Assembly: GCF_026240095.1 (NCBI RefSeq)
Contig: NZ_JAPIVG010000003.1
Span: 434,001-498,000, forward strand
Direction: 5' to 3'
Source: Pedobacter sandarakinus
Lineage (GTDB): Bacteria > Bacteroidota > Bacteroidia > Sphingobacteriales > Sphingobacteriaceae
Length of the DNA: 64,000 bases
The notes beneath the pieces were generated by a model. It saw only the letters and a program-made list of their open reading frames with translations, was not told where the DNA came from and did not search any database. Shown piece after piece: positions 34,339 to 44,962 of this stretch (positions are counted from its first letter, which is position 1; every line of letters starts with the position of its first letter). The position numbers and the translations under genes are program-made.

Positions 34339-35643
34339 CTACCTGTTTAAAGTAGGTTCGTAAGTATCTGTATTTACGGTAGCCTTTAGTTCGTGCAAAA
34401 TTTGATACAAGCCAAAATTTGTGCGGTTTACATAAATAAAATGTTTTACACCCCTGGCTTGTTTAAATTCAGGCATTTTCGAAATTTTCTCACCATAAGC
34501 ATATAATTGCTCGAAAAATTCTGGCTTGGAAAAATCGAAAACTTTACTGGTATATGGTTTGGCAAAAAGGCTAATCATTTCTTTATATGCCTTATAATAA
34601 AACTCAATCTGTTCTTCGGTATCATCTGCATGAATCATATCGAGCTTTCTAAAAGCATCTATGGTTTTGGTTTTATCATTTACCACGTCGGTAGAAATTA
34701 ACGAGAAGAATGGATAGTAAAAATCATTCGGCATCTCTTTAATACAACCAAAATCGATAACGCCCAAATCCTCATTAGGGGTAACCATAAAATTGCCAGG
34801 ATGTGGGTCAGCATGTACAGCCCTTAGCTCGTGCTGTTGGAAATTGTAGAAATCCCAAAGTGCCTGACCAATTTTATTACGGAGTTCCTGGGATGGATTA
34901 GTCTTTAAAAATTCTTTCAGGTGTAGCCCCTCCAGCCAGTCCATTGTTATAATCCGCTTGCCAGACAATTCCGGGTAGTATTTCGGGAAAACAACATGGT
35001 CTAGGTTTTTGCAATCCTCAGAAAACTGGATAGATCTTTTTACTTCAAGTTCATAATCGGTTTCTTCCAGTAAACGTTCTTCAACTTCCTTAATGTAAAT
35101 ATTTAATTCTCGCTCACTCATCCCCAGTAACCGAAATGCAAAAGGCTTTACTAACTTTAGATCAGAAGAAATACTATCGCCAACACCAGGGTATTGAATT
35201 TTAATAGCCAATTTTTTTCCATCTAAAGTTGCCTGGTGAACCTGTCCGATAGATGCGGCGTTGCTGGATGTTAAATTAAAAGTATCAAAAATCTGTTCTG
35301 GCGTTTTGCCAAAATTCTTGGTAAACGTTCTTACAATAAGTGGACCCGAAAGCGGTGGCGCATTATATTGCGATTGACTAAATTTATCTACATAAGATTT
35401 TGGCAAAATATTTTTATCCATGCTAAGCATCTGAGCAATTTTTAAGGCACTACCCTTAAGTTCGCTTAGCGATTTGTAAATATCTGTAGCATTATCTTCA
35501 TTAAGTTGTGCCCGATCCATTTCAGGGTTGAACAACTTTTTTGAATAGTGTTTAATATAGTTGCCGCCAATTTGAAAACCTGTTTTAACAAATTTTGCAG
35601 AGCGCTCAACTTTTGTAGTTGGAATACTTTCTTGTGCTTTCAT
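34339..35643 (-). CDS. AarF/ABC1/UbiB-family atypical kinase
   Basis: 434 aa. UbiB-type features: the KxGQ-like segment as LKIAQMLSMD near residue 65 (KIAQ), the Ala-rich loop ASIGQVHQATLDGKKLAIKIQYP (about 133-156), and the catalytic HADPHPGNF with metal-binding VIDFG near 270. Members are small-molecule kinases or ATPases tied to quinone and lipid metabolism. The gene begins six bases after a TetR-type gene on the same strand, so the two form an operon, and the regulator may sense a lipid-like ligand. Confidence 0.9.
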   Translation of the reverse strand: MKAQESIPTTKVERSAKFVKTGFQIGGNYIKHYSKKLFNPEMDRAQLNEDNATDIYKSLSELKGSALKIAQMLSMDKNILPKSYVDKFSQSQYNAPPLSGPLIVRTFTKNFGKTPEQIFDTFNLTSSNAASIGQVHQATLDGKKLAIKIQYPGVGDSISSDLKLVKPFAFRLLGMSERELNIYIKEVEERLLEETDYELEVKRSIQFSEDCKNLDHVVFPKYYPELSGKRIITMDWLEGLHLKEFLKTNPSQELRNKIGQALWDFYNFQQHELRAVHADPHPGNFMVTPNEDLGVIDFGCIKEMPNDFYYPFFSLISTDVVNDKTKTIDAFRKLDMIHADDTEEQIEFYYKAYKEMISLFAKPYTSKVFDFSKPEFFEQLYAYGEKISKMPEFKQARGVKHFIYVNRTNFGLYQILHELKATVNTDTYEPTLNR

Positions 35644-35649
35644 AGATGA

Positions 35650-36303
35650 TTAAAATCCCATCTTTTCTTTAAACTTTCCGTTTCTTGATAAAAACTTCCC
35701 GTAATCAATTAAATTGTCTAATGGAGAGTGCTGAAAAAGATCAAAGGTTACATTAATGCCTTTTTCAATGGCTTCATCACTTTTTTCAAACGCTTCACTC
35801 TCATCATTCACCCAAAAATTTAAGATGAATGCAAACTGAATCCAAAGTGCATCTTTATACCGTTTGGTAAGAAATTTCCTATCAGCCAATTCTCCATTCT
35901 CTAAACCTTCATCAATTATTTCTTGTGAAAAGTTTTCGAATATTGGCTTTACGCCAGAAAGGACACTGGGCATAGAAAATTTTCCTTGTTCTTTCTTCAA
36001 GCTATAAATAACGAAACTGCGCTCGCTCTTCAAATGCTCTAAGTAGCTGTAGAAAAACGAAAGCATTTTTTCTCTCGATGAATATTGAAGCCAAACCTCC
36101 TGATCTTTAATTCTGGAAATCGTTTCGAAGGTAAGTTCAAACCAGATGGTTTTTTCGATACGCTCGAATGATGAGAAAAACTGATAGAAATCAGCTTCGG
36201 TAATTTTAAGTTTTTTCACAAAGCTATATACCGACTTTGGTCTTTCATCGTGTGTTAAAACATAATCGATATAAGCTTTTCTAATTTGTTGAGCAGTGGC
36301 CAT
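35650..36303 (-). CDS. TetR/AcrR-family regulator
   Basis: 217 aa. The N-terminal ~50 residues form a TetR helix-turn-helix (AQQIRKAYIDYVL, then SVYSFVKKLKITEADFYQFFSSFERIE). The rest is an all-helical ligand and dimer domain. It is directly upstream of aarF (6 bp) and divergent from an HD hydrolase gene across 214 bp, so it may control both itself and that gene. Confidence 0.82.
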   Translation of the reverse strand: MATAQQIRKAYIDYVLTHDERPKSVYSFVKKLKITEADFYQFFSSFERIEKTIWFELTFETISRIKDQEVWLQYSSREKMLSFFYSYLEHLKSERSFVIYSLKKEQGKFSMPSVLSGVKPIFENFSQEIIDEGLENGELADRKFLTKRYKDALWIQFAFILNFWVNDESEAFEKSDEAIEKGINVTFDLFQHSPLDNLIDYGKFLSRNGKFKEKMGF

Positions 36304-36517
36304 ATATAATTACTTTTTACAATAGTAACGTATAATTGATTTCATTGTTCTATAATCATTTAATTCTTAATCACAATTTTGTAATAAATGCTTTCATAAT
36401 ATTTGAAAGTTACTTTATTGCCTAAAATATTTAGTTATTGCAATGAAGATATTCAACTATTTTAATAGCTAAAACTAAAAAAATTAGTATTATTGTGATT
36501 CATTAATCCCGTCACTT

Positions 36518-37372
36518 ATGATTCAGCTAAACGATTTTTTATATGGTAATATGGTATTCCCTAAAGTTTTCGAAGAACTTTTGGAGACTGATGCATTGAA
36601 ACGTTTAGCTGGCATTCATCAGAGTGGCGCTATCTATCTTGTAAACCCCGATCTTTGCCATTCAAGACTAGAGCATGCAATTGGCGTAACGATGCTAATC
36701 AAAAAACTTGGTGGTTCGGAACTAGAACAGATTGCTGGATTAGTGCATGATATCTCACATACGGCTTTTTCTCATGTAGGCGATTATGTGTTTGATTACG
36801 ATGGTGAAGATTATCACGAGAAAATTTTTGCCGAGGTAATCTACAATTCAGAAATTCCAAATGTTTTGCTCCGATACGGTTACGATGTCAATCAAATCCT
36901 TTATGGCAATTTCAAAATCTTAGAACAGCCAATCCCGTCTTTATGTGCAGATAGATTAGATTATACACTGAGAGACGGTATACATGCTGGGATTATTACG
37001 CGGCAAAAAGCCCGGGAATTTTTAAATTCGGTTGTGCTAAACAACGGCATAATCGCGGTAAATAGCACAGCAGATGCCGACTGGATTAATATGGTATTCC
37101 AGAAATTAAATAAAGAAGTCTTCAAACTTCCGTTACATTTATATGCTAACGGACAAATGGCTGAACTTATTAGGAATTTTTTGGCAAAAGGTTTACTGGA
37201 AGAAAGCGATATGTTAAAAACAGATACTTTATTGTTGAACAAAATCAGAACCACATATGCAGGTTATGAGGCAATTAAGTCTATAAAACAGCTTAAAGGT
37301 TTTGCAAATTACATGCGTTTTGGGGTTGTTCCAAAGATCAAAACTCGGTCGCTTAAAGCATTGGTTGTTTAA
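36518..37372 (+). CDS. HD-domain hydrolase (dNTPase-like family)
   Basis: 284 aa. HD metal site: H48/H53 region in CHSRLEHAIGV, H76-D77 in AGLVHDISHTAFSH and the distant Asp in CADRLDYTLRDG. The FSH and RLDYTLRD motifs resemble SAMHD1/YdhJ-type nucleotide triphosphohydrolases. Without the regulatory segments the substrate is uncertain. It is a single gene, divergent from the TetR/aarF operon. Confidence 0.86.
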   Translation: MIQLNDFLYGNMVFPKVFEELLETDALKRLAGIHQSGAIYLVNPDLCHSRLEHAIGVTMLIKKLGGSELEQIAGLVHDISHTAFSHVGDYVFDYDGEDYHEKIFAEVIYNSEIPNVLLRYGYDVNQILYGNFKILEQPIPSLCADRLDYTLRDGIHAGIITRQKAREFLNSVVLNNGIIAVNSTADADWINMVFQKLNKEVFKLPLHLYANGQMAELIRNFLAKGLLEESDMLKTDTLLLNKIRTTYAGYEAIKSIKQLKGFANYMRFGVVPKIKTRSLKALVV

Positions 37373-37447
37373 ATAAAACACAACTTATTCATCTTTACTA
37401 AACTTAATTGTATTTATTGATGTATATTGTTTAAAATAAATATAGAG

Positions 37448-37588
37448 ATGTCTGCAATAGAAATTATTTTAATAGGAGTTGTTATATTATTAATTTTTGG
37501 AGGGAAAAAGCTGCCAGAATTAATGCGTGGAATAGGACGAAGTGTAAAAGAATTTAAAGAGGCTAAGGATGAGCCTGTAAAGAAATAA
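37448..37588 (+). CDS. tatA: Short TatA/E-type twin-arginine translocase subunit
   Basis: 46 aa. One membrane helix (IEIILIGVVILLIFGGKKL), then the hinge and amphipathic helix with the family signature FGGKKLPELMRGIGRSVKEFKEAK. It is shorter than typical TatA (about 60-90 aa) because the acidic tail is nearly missing. No tatC lies in the window, so it must work with a TatC encoded elsewhere or be an extra copy. Confidence 0.88.
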   Translation: MSAIEIILIGVVILLIFGGKKLPELMRGIGRSVKEFKEAKDEPVKK

Positions 37589-37670
37589 GTTCAAACTGTT
37601 CAATGATCCTGATGGTAGGCATGCCCTAAACTTTTTATAGCGGGTTTTGTTATTCTATAAAGATAACGTT

Positions 37671-37865
37671 ATGCCACAGCCCCAGGAAAACAACAACCGC
37701 AAATTAGATCAGGAAAAATCAGTAGATGGAATGGATAACTGGAATAATCGCCTGGATGAAAATTTGGAAGAGAAAGATCAGAATGATCCGTTAGCAGATA
37801 AAAAAGCTAAAAATTTTTCAGAGCATTTGGACGGTGAAGATACCTCAGAGGAGAAGGGAGATTGA
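37671..37865 (+). CDS. Small acidic hydrophilic hypothetical protein
   Basis: 64 aa from MPQPQENNN (an upstream in-frame ATG adds eight residues). It is rich in Asp, Glu, Asn and Lys with no hydrophobic core and is likely disordered. It lies 82 bp after tatA on the same strand. Function is unknown; the composition resembles small stress-related hydrophilins. Confidence 0.55.
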   Translation: MPQPQENNNRKLDQEKSVDGMDNWNNRLDENLEEKDQNDPLADKKAKNFSEHLDGEDTSEEKGD

Positions 37866-38362
37866 TTTTTATACGCTGACGGAATTTGATTACATCACTT
37901 ACCGATATTTTGCATATTAACTATGTGATCTAAGAATATTAAGTATCCTAAGTTTTTACTCCGTTAATTTCCAGATCGATCTGATCAGTTTTTTAAATAT
38001 TGATCTCAATTATATCAACAACTTAAACTGGTCTAGCCTACATTGCGTTTAAGATCGAGATTGTTGCTGAAAGTGAATTAGTTGCACATTAATGTGCCGT
38101 TTTAAGCTAAAAAATAGCCCATTAAGTTTTTTAGGTTCGATGGCAGCTTCCGAAAGTTCGCAATCGTTCAAATGTATATCAAGATATTTTATTTTGTGTA
38201 ATTCTTTACATCAAGTACCCATTATATTACACGAAAGTCGGTATTTCTATTGATACAATTTGCTAATTTTTGCAAATCAGTTTTCGTTGTGTGCTTTTAA
38301 TAGTATATTGCATACCAATTTTAATGGGAAATGAACGGTCAGTTTAAATTAGGCGCAAAATA
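37866..38362. other. Intergenic region before the T9SS cargo gene
   Basis: 497 bp, AT-rich. No coding frame, tRNA or clear hairpin. TATATTGC near 38307 resembles a -7 box and may be the promoter of the large downstream gene, with a long 5' UTR. Confidence 0.45.
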
Positions 38363-41300
38363 ATGAAAAGGGGTTTTTTAATAGCTGCGATCATTTTTTT
38401 CTCCTTTTTTTTGCGTGCTTATTCACAGAATGTATCTAATGAAGGTACAAACTTCTGGGCAGTTTTTCCGACCCATGTTCCAAGCCAAAATAACTTGGCA
38501 CAGCTTGCCGTTTTTGTTACTTCAAAATTTAATACTGAAGTTACAGTTAGCTGTGGATCTTATTCGCAAATGAAGGCAATTCCGGCTAATACTGCAGTGC
38601 AGTTTGATATTCCCCGGGCGAATGCCCATATCGAAGATGCCGAATCAAACCAATTATTGAGCAATAGAGGTATTCACATCAAAGTAACAGATGGTATGCC
38701 CAAAGTTTCGGCTTACGCACATATTTTTGGCCGAGCCCGTTCTGCGGCTTCATTAATTCTACCATTCGAAACTTTAGGTCAGACGTATTATTCCATGAAT
38801 TATACGCAGACACCAGGTGGTAAAAATTACATGGTGTTAATGGCAGTAGAAGATAATACTAGTATCTTAATACATGAGAAAGACGGTGGCGTGATTCCAA
38901 TCACGTTAGATAGAGCAGGTGATGTATACGAATATATGTCTGGTTCATCAGACTTAACTGGTGTTTATGCCGAGACCGATCCCGCTAAATCATCCTGTAA
39001 AAGGTTTTCGGCTTTTTCAGGTTCGTCTACCATCAGTATCGGATGCTTAACATCGCTAGACCCACTTTATCAGCAACTTTATCCAACCGTGAGCTGGGGA
39101 AGAAACTATGGCGTTGTACCCATTAAAGATCGGCGTTGTATCATTCGTATTGTTGCCCAGGAAAATAATACTAAGGTTACATACAATGGTCTTACATTTA
39201 CGCTTAACAAAGGAGAATATCACGAAAGTGGCTTCATAACACTATCTACTTTTATAACTGCCGATAAACTAATCAGTGTGGCACAGTTTTCTCTAACGCA
39301 AGCTTGCTCATCTGCTAGCGGAGGTACAGTCATCGGCGATCCGGAGATGGTAATTTTAAATCCGGTTGAATTTAGTATAAAATCGGTTACGGTCTTTTCT
39401 TCAGACCTTGAGTCTATTGCTGTAAAGTACATTAACGTATTAATCCGTACAAATAAAGCCAGTACTTTTAAGATTAATAACATCACTCCGTCGGTAACAT
39501 GGACGCCCCTCGTGGGTAATAGCACCTATTCTTACGCACAAATACAGGTGTTTGATAAAAGCTTAACATTGACAGCAGATGATGGGTTTAATGCTACTGC
39601 ATATGGATTTGGTTCGGTTGAGTCTTATGCTTACTCCGCAGGGACAAATTTGTCATCGAACAATTATTTAACGGTTGTAAATGAAGTAAGAAATGAAGAA
39701 AGCCCTAACGGTTGCATCGGACAGGCGCTTGACTTTAAGATAAACTTGCCATATCAGCCAGATCGTATCATCTGGACGCTAGACGGCGGTGTGCCAGAGG
39801 TTGTGAACAATCCTGTTCCGGAAGTGAAGAATAATAATGGTCAAACCATTTACGTATATAGCTATCCTGTTAAGAAGACTTATACTGTTACGGGCGAATA
39901 TCATTTGGAAGTTGTTGCACATGTACCAGCAAGCGCAACCAACTGCACAACCGGCGATTTGACTACCAATTATGTGTTCAATATTTTTGAATTGCCAGTC
40001 GCCGATTTTAAAGCTCAATTAAATAGTTGTGCAGAATCTGAAGTTCTTTTCACCGATAATAGCGACCCAAAAACAAGCGAATTTTCTATTACCGATTGGT
40101 TTTGGGACTTTAAAGATGGCACTACTTCTGCCGAAGAAGCACCAAAGCATCAGTTTAAAGAGGAAGGAATTTACAAAGTTGCTCTGTTTGTAAAAGCGGG
40201 CACAGGCTGTTATTCAGAAGTTGTAGAAAAAGAAATAGAAATTTATCCACTTCCGGTTTCGAATTTCTTTGCGCCAAAAGAAACATGTGTCAATACTGAA
40301 TTTGACTTAAAAGATCTATCTACCATAAGCAACAATTTATCAGTAAACAGTATAAAGGCTTGGAGATGGGAATTTGGTGATGGTACACCCGCATCGAATG
40401 AGCAAAACCCCAAACATACCTATAGCAAAGCAGGCACTTATACCATTAAGTTAGTAACCACTTCCAGCCGTGATTGTGTAAGTAAAGAAAAAACTTTTGA
40501 TATTGTGGTAACCGAATTGCCAACGGCCAATTTTACGCTTCCGGATATTTGTTTAACAGATGCAGTAGCCACCTTCACCAACACCGCGAAGGATGTTTCT
40601 GGAGGTACTGCAGGGTTAACATACTTATGGGATTTTGGCGATAGGTATCTTTCTGGCGCAAACTTAAGTAAAAACACTTCTACTGATGTGAACGGTGTCC
40701 ATACCTATACCGTTGCAGACAACTACCAGGTAAAGCTAACAATTACCAATGCGAATGGATGTGTCGCATTCATTCAAAAAACTTTTACTGTAAATGGTTC
40801 GGTACCTAAGGCAAATTTCGAGGTAATAGCAGGAAATACCCTTTGTAGCAGTGCCGCTGTGAGTATCAAAAATACCTCTATAGTAGACTTTGGTAAAGTA
40901 GTCAAGATTGAAGTCTACAAAGACTTATTGAACGAGCCAGAAAACTTCCAGACTTTCGAATATCCCATTCCCGATCAAATAGATTTGGTTTACACACCAT
41001 TTGGCCTACCTGCTACAAAAGATTTTCAGGTAAAAATTGTAGCTTATTCTGGCAGTAAATGTGTCGATTTTATCGTGAAAACGGTAACGGTAGAAGCTTC
41101 ACCAAGTTTAGTAGCTGATGAAATATTGCCTGTTTGCCAGAATGATGGTACCGTTCAATTGAATCAGTTTAGGGAAACATCAGGTATTCCAGGTACGGAT
41201 TTATATACAAGTGATGGCGCAGGCATGGGGCAAAGCGGCATCTTTAACCCAAAAGCAGCAGGCGTTGGTACGCACACTATTACCTATACATTTAATGCAG

Positions 41301-41851
41301 ATAATGGTTGTACAGCTTCTATTACTAAAACCATTTTGGTTAATCAATCACCCATAGTGGATGCAGGTACTGTTGTTTATATGCTTGCTGGTGGGGAAGT
41401 AACAATTCCTGCTGTTGCTGAAGGAAATGGATTATCCTATCAGTGGACACCTTCTATAAGTTTAAGTAGCGATAAAGTTTTAAATCCTATAGCAAGCCCA
41501 GACCAAGACACCCAATACACACTTACCGTAACAACCAATCCTGATGGTTGTCAGGCGGTTTCTACGGTAATGGTTAAGGTTTTGGAGGTGCTTAATCCTC
41601 CAAACACCTTTACACCAAATGGCGACAATTTTAATGATGTTTGGAACATCAAATATTTAGACACTTATCCAAATGCTACGGTAGAAATTTTCAACCGAAA
41701 TGGAAACAGGGTTTTTTATAGCAATGGCTACAAAAATCCTTTCGACGGTAATTTTCAAAACGAGCCACTACCTGTGGGCGTTTATTATTATATTATCGAT
41801 CCAAAAAACGGAAGAAAAAAAGTAACTGGCCCACTCACCATAATCAGATAA
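38363..41851 (+). CDS. PKD-rich T9SS type B cargo with IgGFc-binding-like N-terminus
   Basis: 1162 aa. Signal peptide about 1-21. Residues about 30-330 resemble the IgGFc-binding N-terminal domain ([54 protein letters not shown]). Then come several PKD-type Ig-like modules with the [28 protein letters not shown] and YLWDFGD signatures (about 560-810). The last ~85 residues are the type B sorting domain ([24 protein letters not shown]). It is probably exported through the type IX system and kept at the surface for adhesion or matrix building. The stop is followed three bases later by a PorP/SprF gene, its usual partner. Confidence 0.9.
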   Translation: MKRGFLIAAIIFFSFFLRAYSQNVSNEGTNFWAVFPTHVPSQNNLAQLAVFVTSKFNTEVTVSCGSYSQMKAIPANTAVQFDIPRANAHIEDAESNQLLSNRGIHIKVTDGMPKVSAYAHIFGRARSAASLILPFETLGQTYYSMNYTQTPGGKNYMVLMAVEDNTSILIHEKDGGVIPITLDRAGDVYEYMSGSSDLTGVYAETDPAKSSCKRFSAFSGSSTISIGCLTSLDPLYQQLYPTVSWGRNYGVVPIKDRRCIIRIVAQENNTKVTYNGLTFTLNKGEYHESGFITLSTFITADKLISVAQFSLTQACSSASGGTVIGDPEMVILNPVEFSIKSVTVFSSDLESIAVKYINVLIRTNKASTFKINNITPSVTWTPLVGNSTYSYAQIQVFDKSLTLTADDGFNATAYGFGSVESYAYSAGTNLSSNNYLTVVNEVRNEESPNGCIGQALDFKINLPYQPDRIIWTLDGGVPEVVNNPVPEVKNNNGQTIYVYSYPVKKTYTVTGEYHLEVVAHVPASATNCTTGDLTTNYVFNIFELPVADFKAQLNSCAESEVLFTDNSDPKTSEFSITDWFWDFKDGTTSAEEAPKHQFKEEGIYKVALFVKAGTGCYSEVVEKEIEIYPLPVSNFFAPKETCVNTEFDLKDLSTISNNLSVNSIKAWRWEFGDGTPASNEQNPKHTYSKAGTYTIKLVTTSSRDCVSKEKTFDIVVTELPTANFTLPDICLTDAVATFTNTAKDVSGGTAGLTYLWDFGDRYLSGANLSKNTSTDVNGVHTYTVADNYQVKLTITNANGCVAFIQKTFTVNGSVPKANFEVIAGNTLCSSAAVSIKNTSIVDFGKVVKIEVYKDLLNEPENFQTFEYPIPDQIDLVYTPFGLPATKDFQVKIVAYSGSKCVDFIVKTVTVEASPSLVADEILPVCQNDGTVQLNQFRETSGIPGTDLYTSDGAGMGQSGIFNPKAAGVGTHTITYTFNADNGCTASITKTILVNQSPIVDAGTVVYMLAGGEVTIPAVAEGNGLSYQWTPSISLSSDKVLNPIASPDQDTQYTLTVTTNPDGCQAVSTVMVKVLEVLNPPNTFTPNGDNFNDVWNIKYLDTYPNATVEIFNRNGNRVFYSNGYKNPFDGNFQNEPLPVGVYYYIIDPKNGRKKVTGPLTIIR

Positions 41852-41854
41852 CTC

Positions 41855-42865
41855 TTGAAAAATTACATCCTTATATTGTTAATAATAATTTCTACGTCTG
41901 TATTTTCACAGCAGAAACCTCAGTATACGCAGTATATTTTTAATCAATACCTACTTAATCCAGCACTTTCGGGTATAGAGAATTATATCGATTTTAAAAC
42001 AGGGTATCGTAAACAATGGTCTGGCATAACGGATGCACCACAAACATCTTTCGTTTCTGCAAACTGGGCGCTTGGCGATAATCAGCTTTGGAGTAATGCC
42101 TTAACCGCATTTCCAGAACAAACAGGTAATCCTATGGATAGGAATTATATGCAAAATTACACCTCATCGCCACCACACCATGGCATGGGCGTAACCGCAG
42201 TGCTTGATAAAACTGGGCCAATTAAGCGTTTGGATGCGAACCTTACCTATGCATACCACATACAACTTAGCAATACTTTTAACCTTTCGGCAGGTATAGC
42301 AGCAGGCATCTCGAGCATCTCTTTAGATGTTAATGCACTAACGTTCGATACGCCTTCAGACCCCGCACTTAGCAGGGCTTTAATAAACCAGGTGAAGCCA
42401 GATTTGAGTGTAGGACTTTGGCTTTATGGCGCACGTGTGTTTGCGGGTGTATCGGCACAGCAAATCCTTCCTCAAACATTAAGCTTCTCTGCAGACGAAA
42501 GCTATAACAAAGGAAAACAAGTTCCTCATTTCTTTGCCACCGCGGGTTATAAGTTTTTTATTGATGATGAAATTGCCGCTATACCTTCTGTTATGGTTAA
42601 GTATGTAGAACCATCACCGGTATCGGTAGATTTAAATATGAAAGTTGCTTTTAAGGATAAGGTATGGCTGGGTGGAAGCTACCGCAAAGACGATTCCTTT
42701 TCGGCAATGGCAGGCTTCAATATCGGCAAGGTTGTTAACTTAACCTATTCTTACGATTTTACCACCTCAACGCTCAATCAGGTAAGTAATGGTAGCCACG
42801 AAATAGTTTTGGGTTTATTGCTTAATAACATCTACAAAGTACCTTCGTATATTAAGATGTGGTAG
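41855..42865 (+). CDS. PorP/SprF-family type IX secretion outer-membrane protein
   Basis: 336 aa, signal peptide about 1-18 (FS/QQKPQY). Family hallmarks: QYTQYIFNQYLLNPALSGIENYIDFKTGYRKQWSGI at the mature N-terminus, then alternating beta strands of a barrel up to a C-terminal VLGLLLNNIY. It appears to start with TTG (TTGAAAAATTACATC) three bases after the cargo stop, with no nearby ATG, so translation is likely coupled. PorP/SprF proteins help anchor or secrete the type B cargo beside them. Confidence 0.9.
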   Translation: MKNYILILLIIISTSVFSQQKPQYTQYIFNQYLLNPALSGIENYIDFKTGYRKQWSGITDAPQTSFVSANWALGDNQLWSNALTAFPEQTGNPMDRNYMQNYTSSPPHHGMGVTAVLDKTGPIKRLDANLTYAYHIQLSNTFNLSAGIAAGISSISLDVNALTFDTPSDPALSRALINQVKPDLSVGLWLYGARVFAGVSAQQILPQTLSFSADESYNKGKQVPHFFATAGYKFFIDDEIAAIPSVMVKYVEPSPVSVDLNMKVAFKDKVWLGGSYRKDDSFSAMAGFNIGKVVNLTYSYDFTTSTLNQVSNGSHEIVLGLLLNNIYKVPSYIKMW

Positions 42866-42902
42866 GAAGGCCAATTACAGGGGTTAAAAATTTGCGAAGC
42901 GT

Positions 42903-44375
42903 TTAAAGCTCTTTTCTCAAACGAGCTACCGGAATATTCATTTGCTCCCGGTATTTAGCTACGGTTCTCCTGGCAATGTTGTATCCCCTGTCTTTCAAAA
43001 TTTCGGTCAATTTCTCATCTGCCAGTGGTTTGCGTTTATCCTCATTCCCAATACAATCTTCCAGAATTTTCTTTACTTCTTTGTTAGATACTTCTTCTCC
43101 ATTCTCTGTTTGGATTGCTTCCGAGAAAAATGATTTAAGCAAAAAAGTACCAAATTCGGTTTGTACGTATTTAGAATTAGCGACTCTGGAAACGGTAGAG
43201 ATGTCCATGTCAATTCTGTCAGCAATATCCTTCAAAATCATCGGGCGCATTTTTCGCTCATCGGCTGTTAAAAAATACTCATACTGATAATGCATAATAG
43301 CATTCATGGTTTTTAAAAGGGTTTGTTGCCTTTGTTTAATGGCATCTATAAACCACTTTGCAGAATCGAGTTTTTGCTTAACAAATTGTACCGCTTCTTT
43401 AAGTTTTTTGTCTTTTGATGAGGCTTTGTCATAGTGTTCGAACATTTCCTGGTACGAACGGCTAACCTTTAATTCCGGGGCATTTTTAGAATTCAATGTC
43501 AGAATTAGAACACCATCATTATTGCTGATGTGAAAATCAGGAATAATTTGCATTTGTTTGGTTGTTACCTGATTGGCATCTCCTGGTTTGGGATTCAGGC
43601 GGAGAATCTCGTTGACAACTTCTTTTAGCTCTTCGCTATCGAGTCCTAAACTTTTCTCCAGCTTATCATAATGCTTCCTGGTAAATTCATCCAGAAAATT
43701 TTCAACCACGTTCATTGCCTTTACAATAATAGGGTTGTTAGGATCTTTTCTTTTCAGTTGAATCAGAAGACATTCCTTTAGATCGCGTGCGCCGATGCCT
43801 GGAGGATCAAAACTTTGGATCAATTTTAACATCTCCAAAACATCTTCCTCCTCAACCATTACATTTTGAGAGAAAGCCAAATCATCAATCATAGATCCTA
43901 GCGGACGGCGTAAATAACCATCGTCATCTAAACTGCCAATAATCTGTTTGCCCACAATGAAATCCTGGTCGGAGAGGGGAACCAGATCCAACTGCTCTTG
44001 TAAGCTCTCGAAGAAAGTACTTTCTATCGCAATCGGGGTTTCCTTCTTCTCCTCATCATCATCGCCGTTATTATAATTTGTGCTGTAGTCGTTAGTATTG
44101 TCGTCCTGGAGGTAATCATCCACGTTAAACTCATCCATACTGGTATCTTCAGAGGGGCCTTCAAATTCTTCAGGTCCTTCGTTTAGATCGTCATATTCAC
44201 CTTTTGGTTCTTCTTGAGTCATCAAGCTGGGATCTTCCAAAGCGGGATTATCTTCTAGCTCTTCTTTAATGCGGGTATCTAAAGCAACGGTAGGCACTTG
44301 CAACAACTTTATAAATTGAATCTGCTGAGGAGATAATTTCTGCAGTAGTTTTTGTTGTAAATGTTGCTTTAGCAT
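42903..44375 (-). CDS. rpoN: RNA polymerase sigma-54 factor
   Basis: 490 aa with the full sigma-54 layout: a Gln/Leu-rich activator region I (LKQHLQQKLLQKLSPQQIQFIKLLQVP), a long acidic linker (about 55-110), the core-binding region, and the C-terminal RpoN box as ARRTVAKYREQMNIP. STVSRVANSKYVQTEFGTFLLKSFFSE is the HTH-adjacent signature. It directs transcription from -24/-12 promoters with enhancer-binding proteins, none of which is in the window. A TATTTTTG box (44405-44398 on the minus strand) lies about 25 bases before the ATG. Confidence 0.95.
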   Translation of the reverse strand: MLKQHLQQKLLQKLSPQQIQFIKLLQVPTVALDTRIKEELEDNPALEDPSLMTQEEPKGEYDDLNEGPEEFEGPSEDTSMDEFNVDDYLQDDNTNDYSTNYNNGDDDEEKKETPIAIESTFFESLQEQLDLVPLSDQDFIVGKQIIGSLDDDGYLRRPLGSMIDDLAFSQNVMVEEEDVLEMLKLIQSFDPPGIGARDLKECLLIQLKRKDPNNPIIVKAMNVVENFLDEFTRKHYDKLEKSLGLDSEELKEVVNEILRLNPKPGDANQVTTKQMQIIPDFHISNNDGVLILTLNSKNAPELKVSRSYQEMFEHYDKASSKDKKLKEAVQFVKQKLDSAKWFIDAIKQRQQTLLKTMNAIMHYQYEYFLTADERKMRPMILKDIADRIDMDISTVSRVANSKYVQTEFGTFLLKSFFSEAIQTENGEEVSNKEVKKILEDCIGNEDKRKPLADEKLTEILKDRGYNIARRTVAKYREQMNIPVARLRKEL

Positions 44376-44478
44376 AGTATGATATCAAGAATTGAAGCAA
44401 AAATAAACAAATCATTTCAGATATCGCTAGAATACCGTTAAATGGAATTTACTTGCCGTTTAAATTATTTGCTAAACG

Positions 44479-44509
44479 TTTGTATTAACTCTAATGTTTG
44501 TTATTTTCG
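44479..44509 (+). promoter_or_regulatory. Promoter of mscL
   Basis: TTTG (44479-44482), exactly 19 bases, then TATTTTCG (44502-44509), one base off TAnnTTTG; about 26 bases before the ATG. Confidence 0.55.
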
Positions 44510-44535
44510 TAAACAAATAAACTAAACTTAAAATT

Positions 44536-44925
44536 ATGGGCTTTATTAAGGAATTTAAGGATTTCGCAGTCAAGGGGAATGTTCTCGATTTGGCTGTGGG
44601 TGTAATTATTGGTGCCGCTTTCGGTAAAATCGTAAGTTCACTGGTAGAAGATATCATTACGCCGGCCGTGCTTGGTCCAGCATTAAAGGCTGCTGGTCTG
44701 GAAGATTTGAGTAAGCTTACTATTGCAGGCACTGCAATTAAATATGGCAATTTTTTATCACAAGTAATATCCTTTGCTATTGTTGCATTTGTTCTATTCC
44801 TTATAATAAAGGGTGCCAATAATTTAAAGAAAAAGGAAGTTGCGGCTCCTGCGCCACCTGCACCACCAACCAAAGAAGAAATACTGTTATCAGAAATCAG
44901 AGATCTGCTAAAAGCAAGAGCATAA
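44536..44925 (+). CDS. mscL: Large-conductance mechanosensitive channel
   Basis: 129 aa, normal for MscL. N-terminal amphipathic helix [42 protein letters not shown] includes the pore helix TM1. TM2 is [24 protein letters not shown], and the C-terminal helix starts [14 protein letters not shown]. It opens under membrane tension to release solutes. It is a single gene between its own promoter and a bidirectional terminator. Confidence 0.97.
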   Translation: MGFIKEFKDFAVKGNVLDLAVGVIIGAAFGKIVSSLVEDIITPAVLGPALKAAGLEDLSKLTIAGTAIKYGNFLSQVISFAIVAFVLFLIIKGANNLKKKEVAAPAPPAPPTKEEILLSEIRDLLKARA

Positions 44926-44930
44926 GAAAT

Positions 44931-44960
44931 AAAAAATCCGCAATTTATTGCGGATTTTTT
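44931..44960. terminator. Bidirectional terminator between mscL and the ChaN-like gene
   Basis: AAAAAATCCGCAA (44931-44943) and TTGCGGATTTTTT (44948-44960) form a perfect 13-bp stem with a four-base loop, and supply U-runs for both strands. Confidence 0.93.
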
Positions 44961-44962
44961 AT

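Noticed and set aside
38363..41851. Repeated modules considered as a CRISPR or DNA repeat array
   Set aside because: The repeats are diverged PKD protein modules in one open reading frame, not short identical DNA repeats.
44472..44873. 133-codon minus-strand frame over mscL
   Set aside because: Antisense to a clear MscL gene, with composition typical of a shadow frame.
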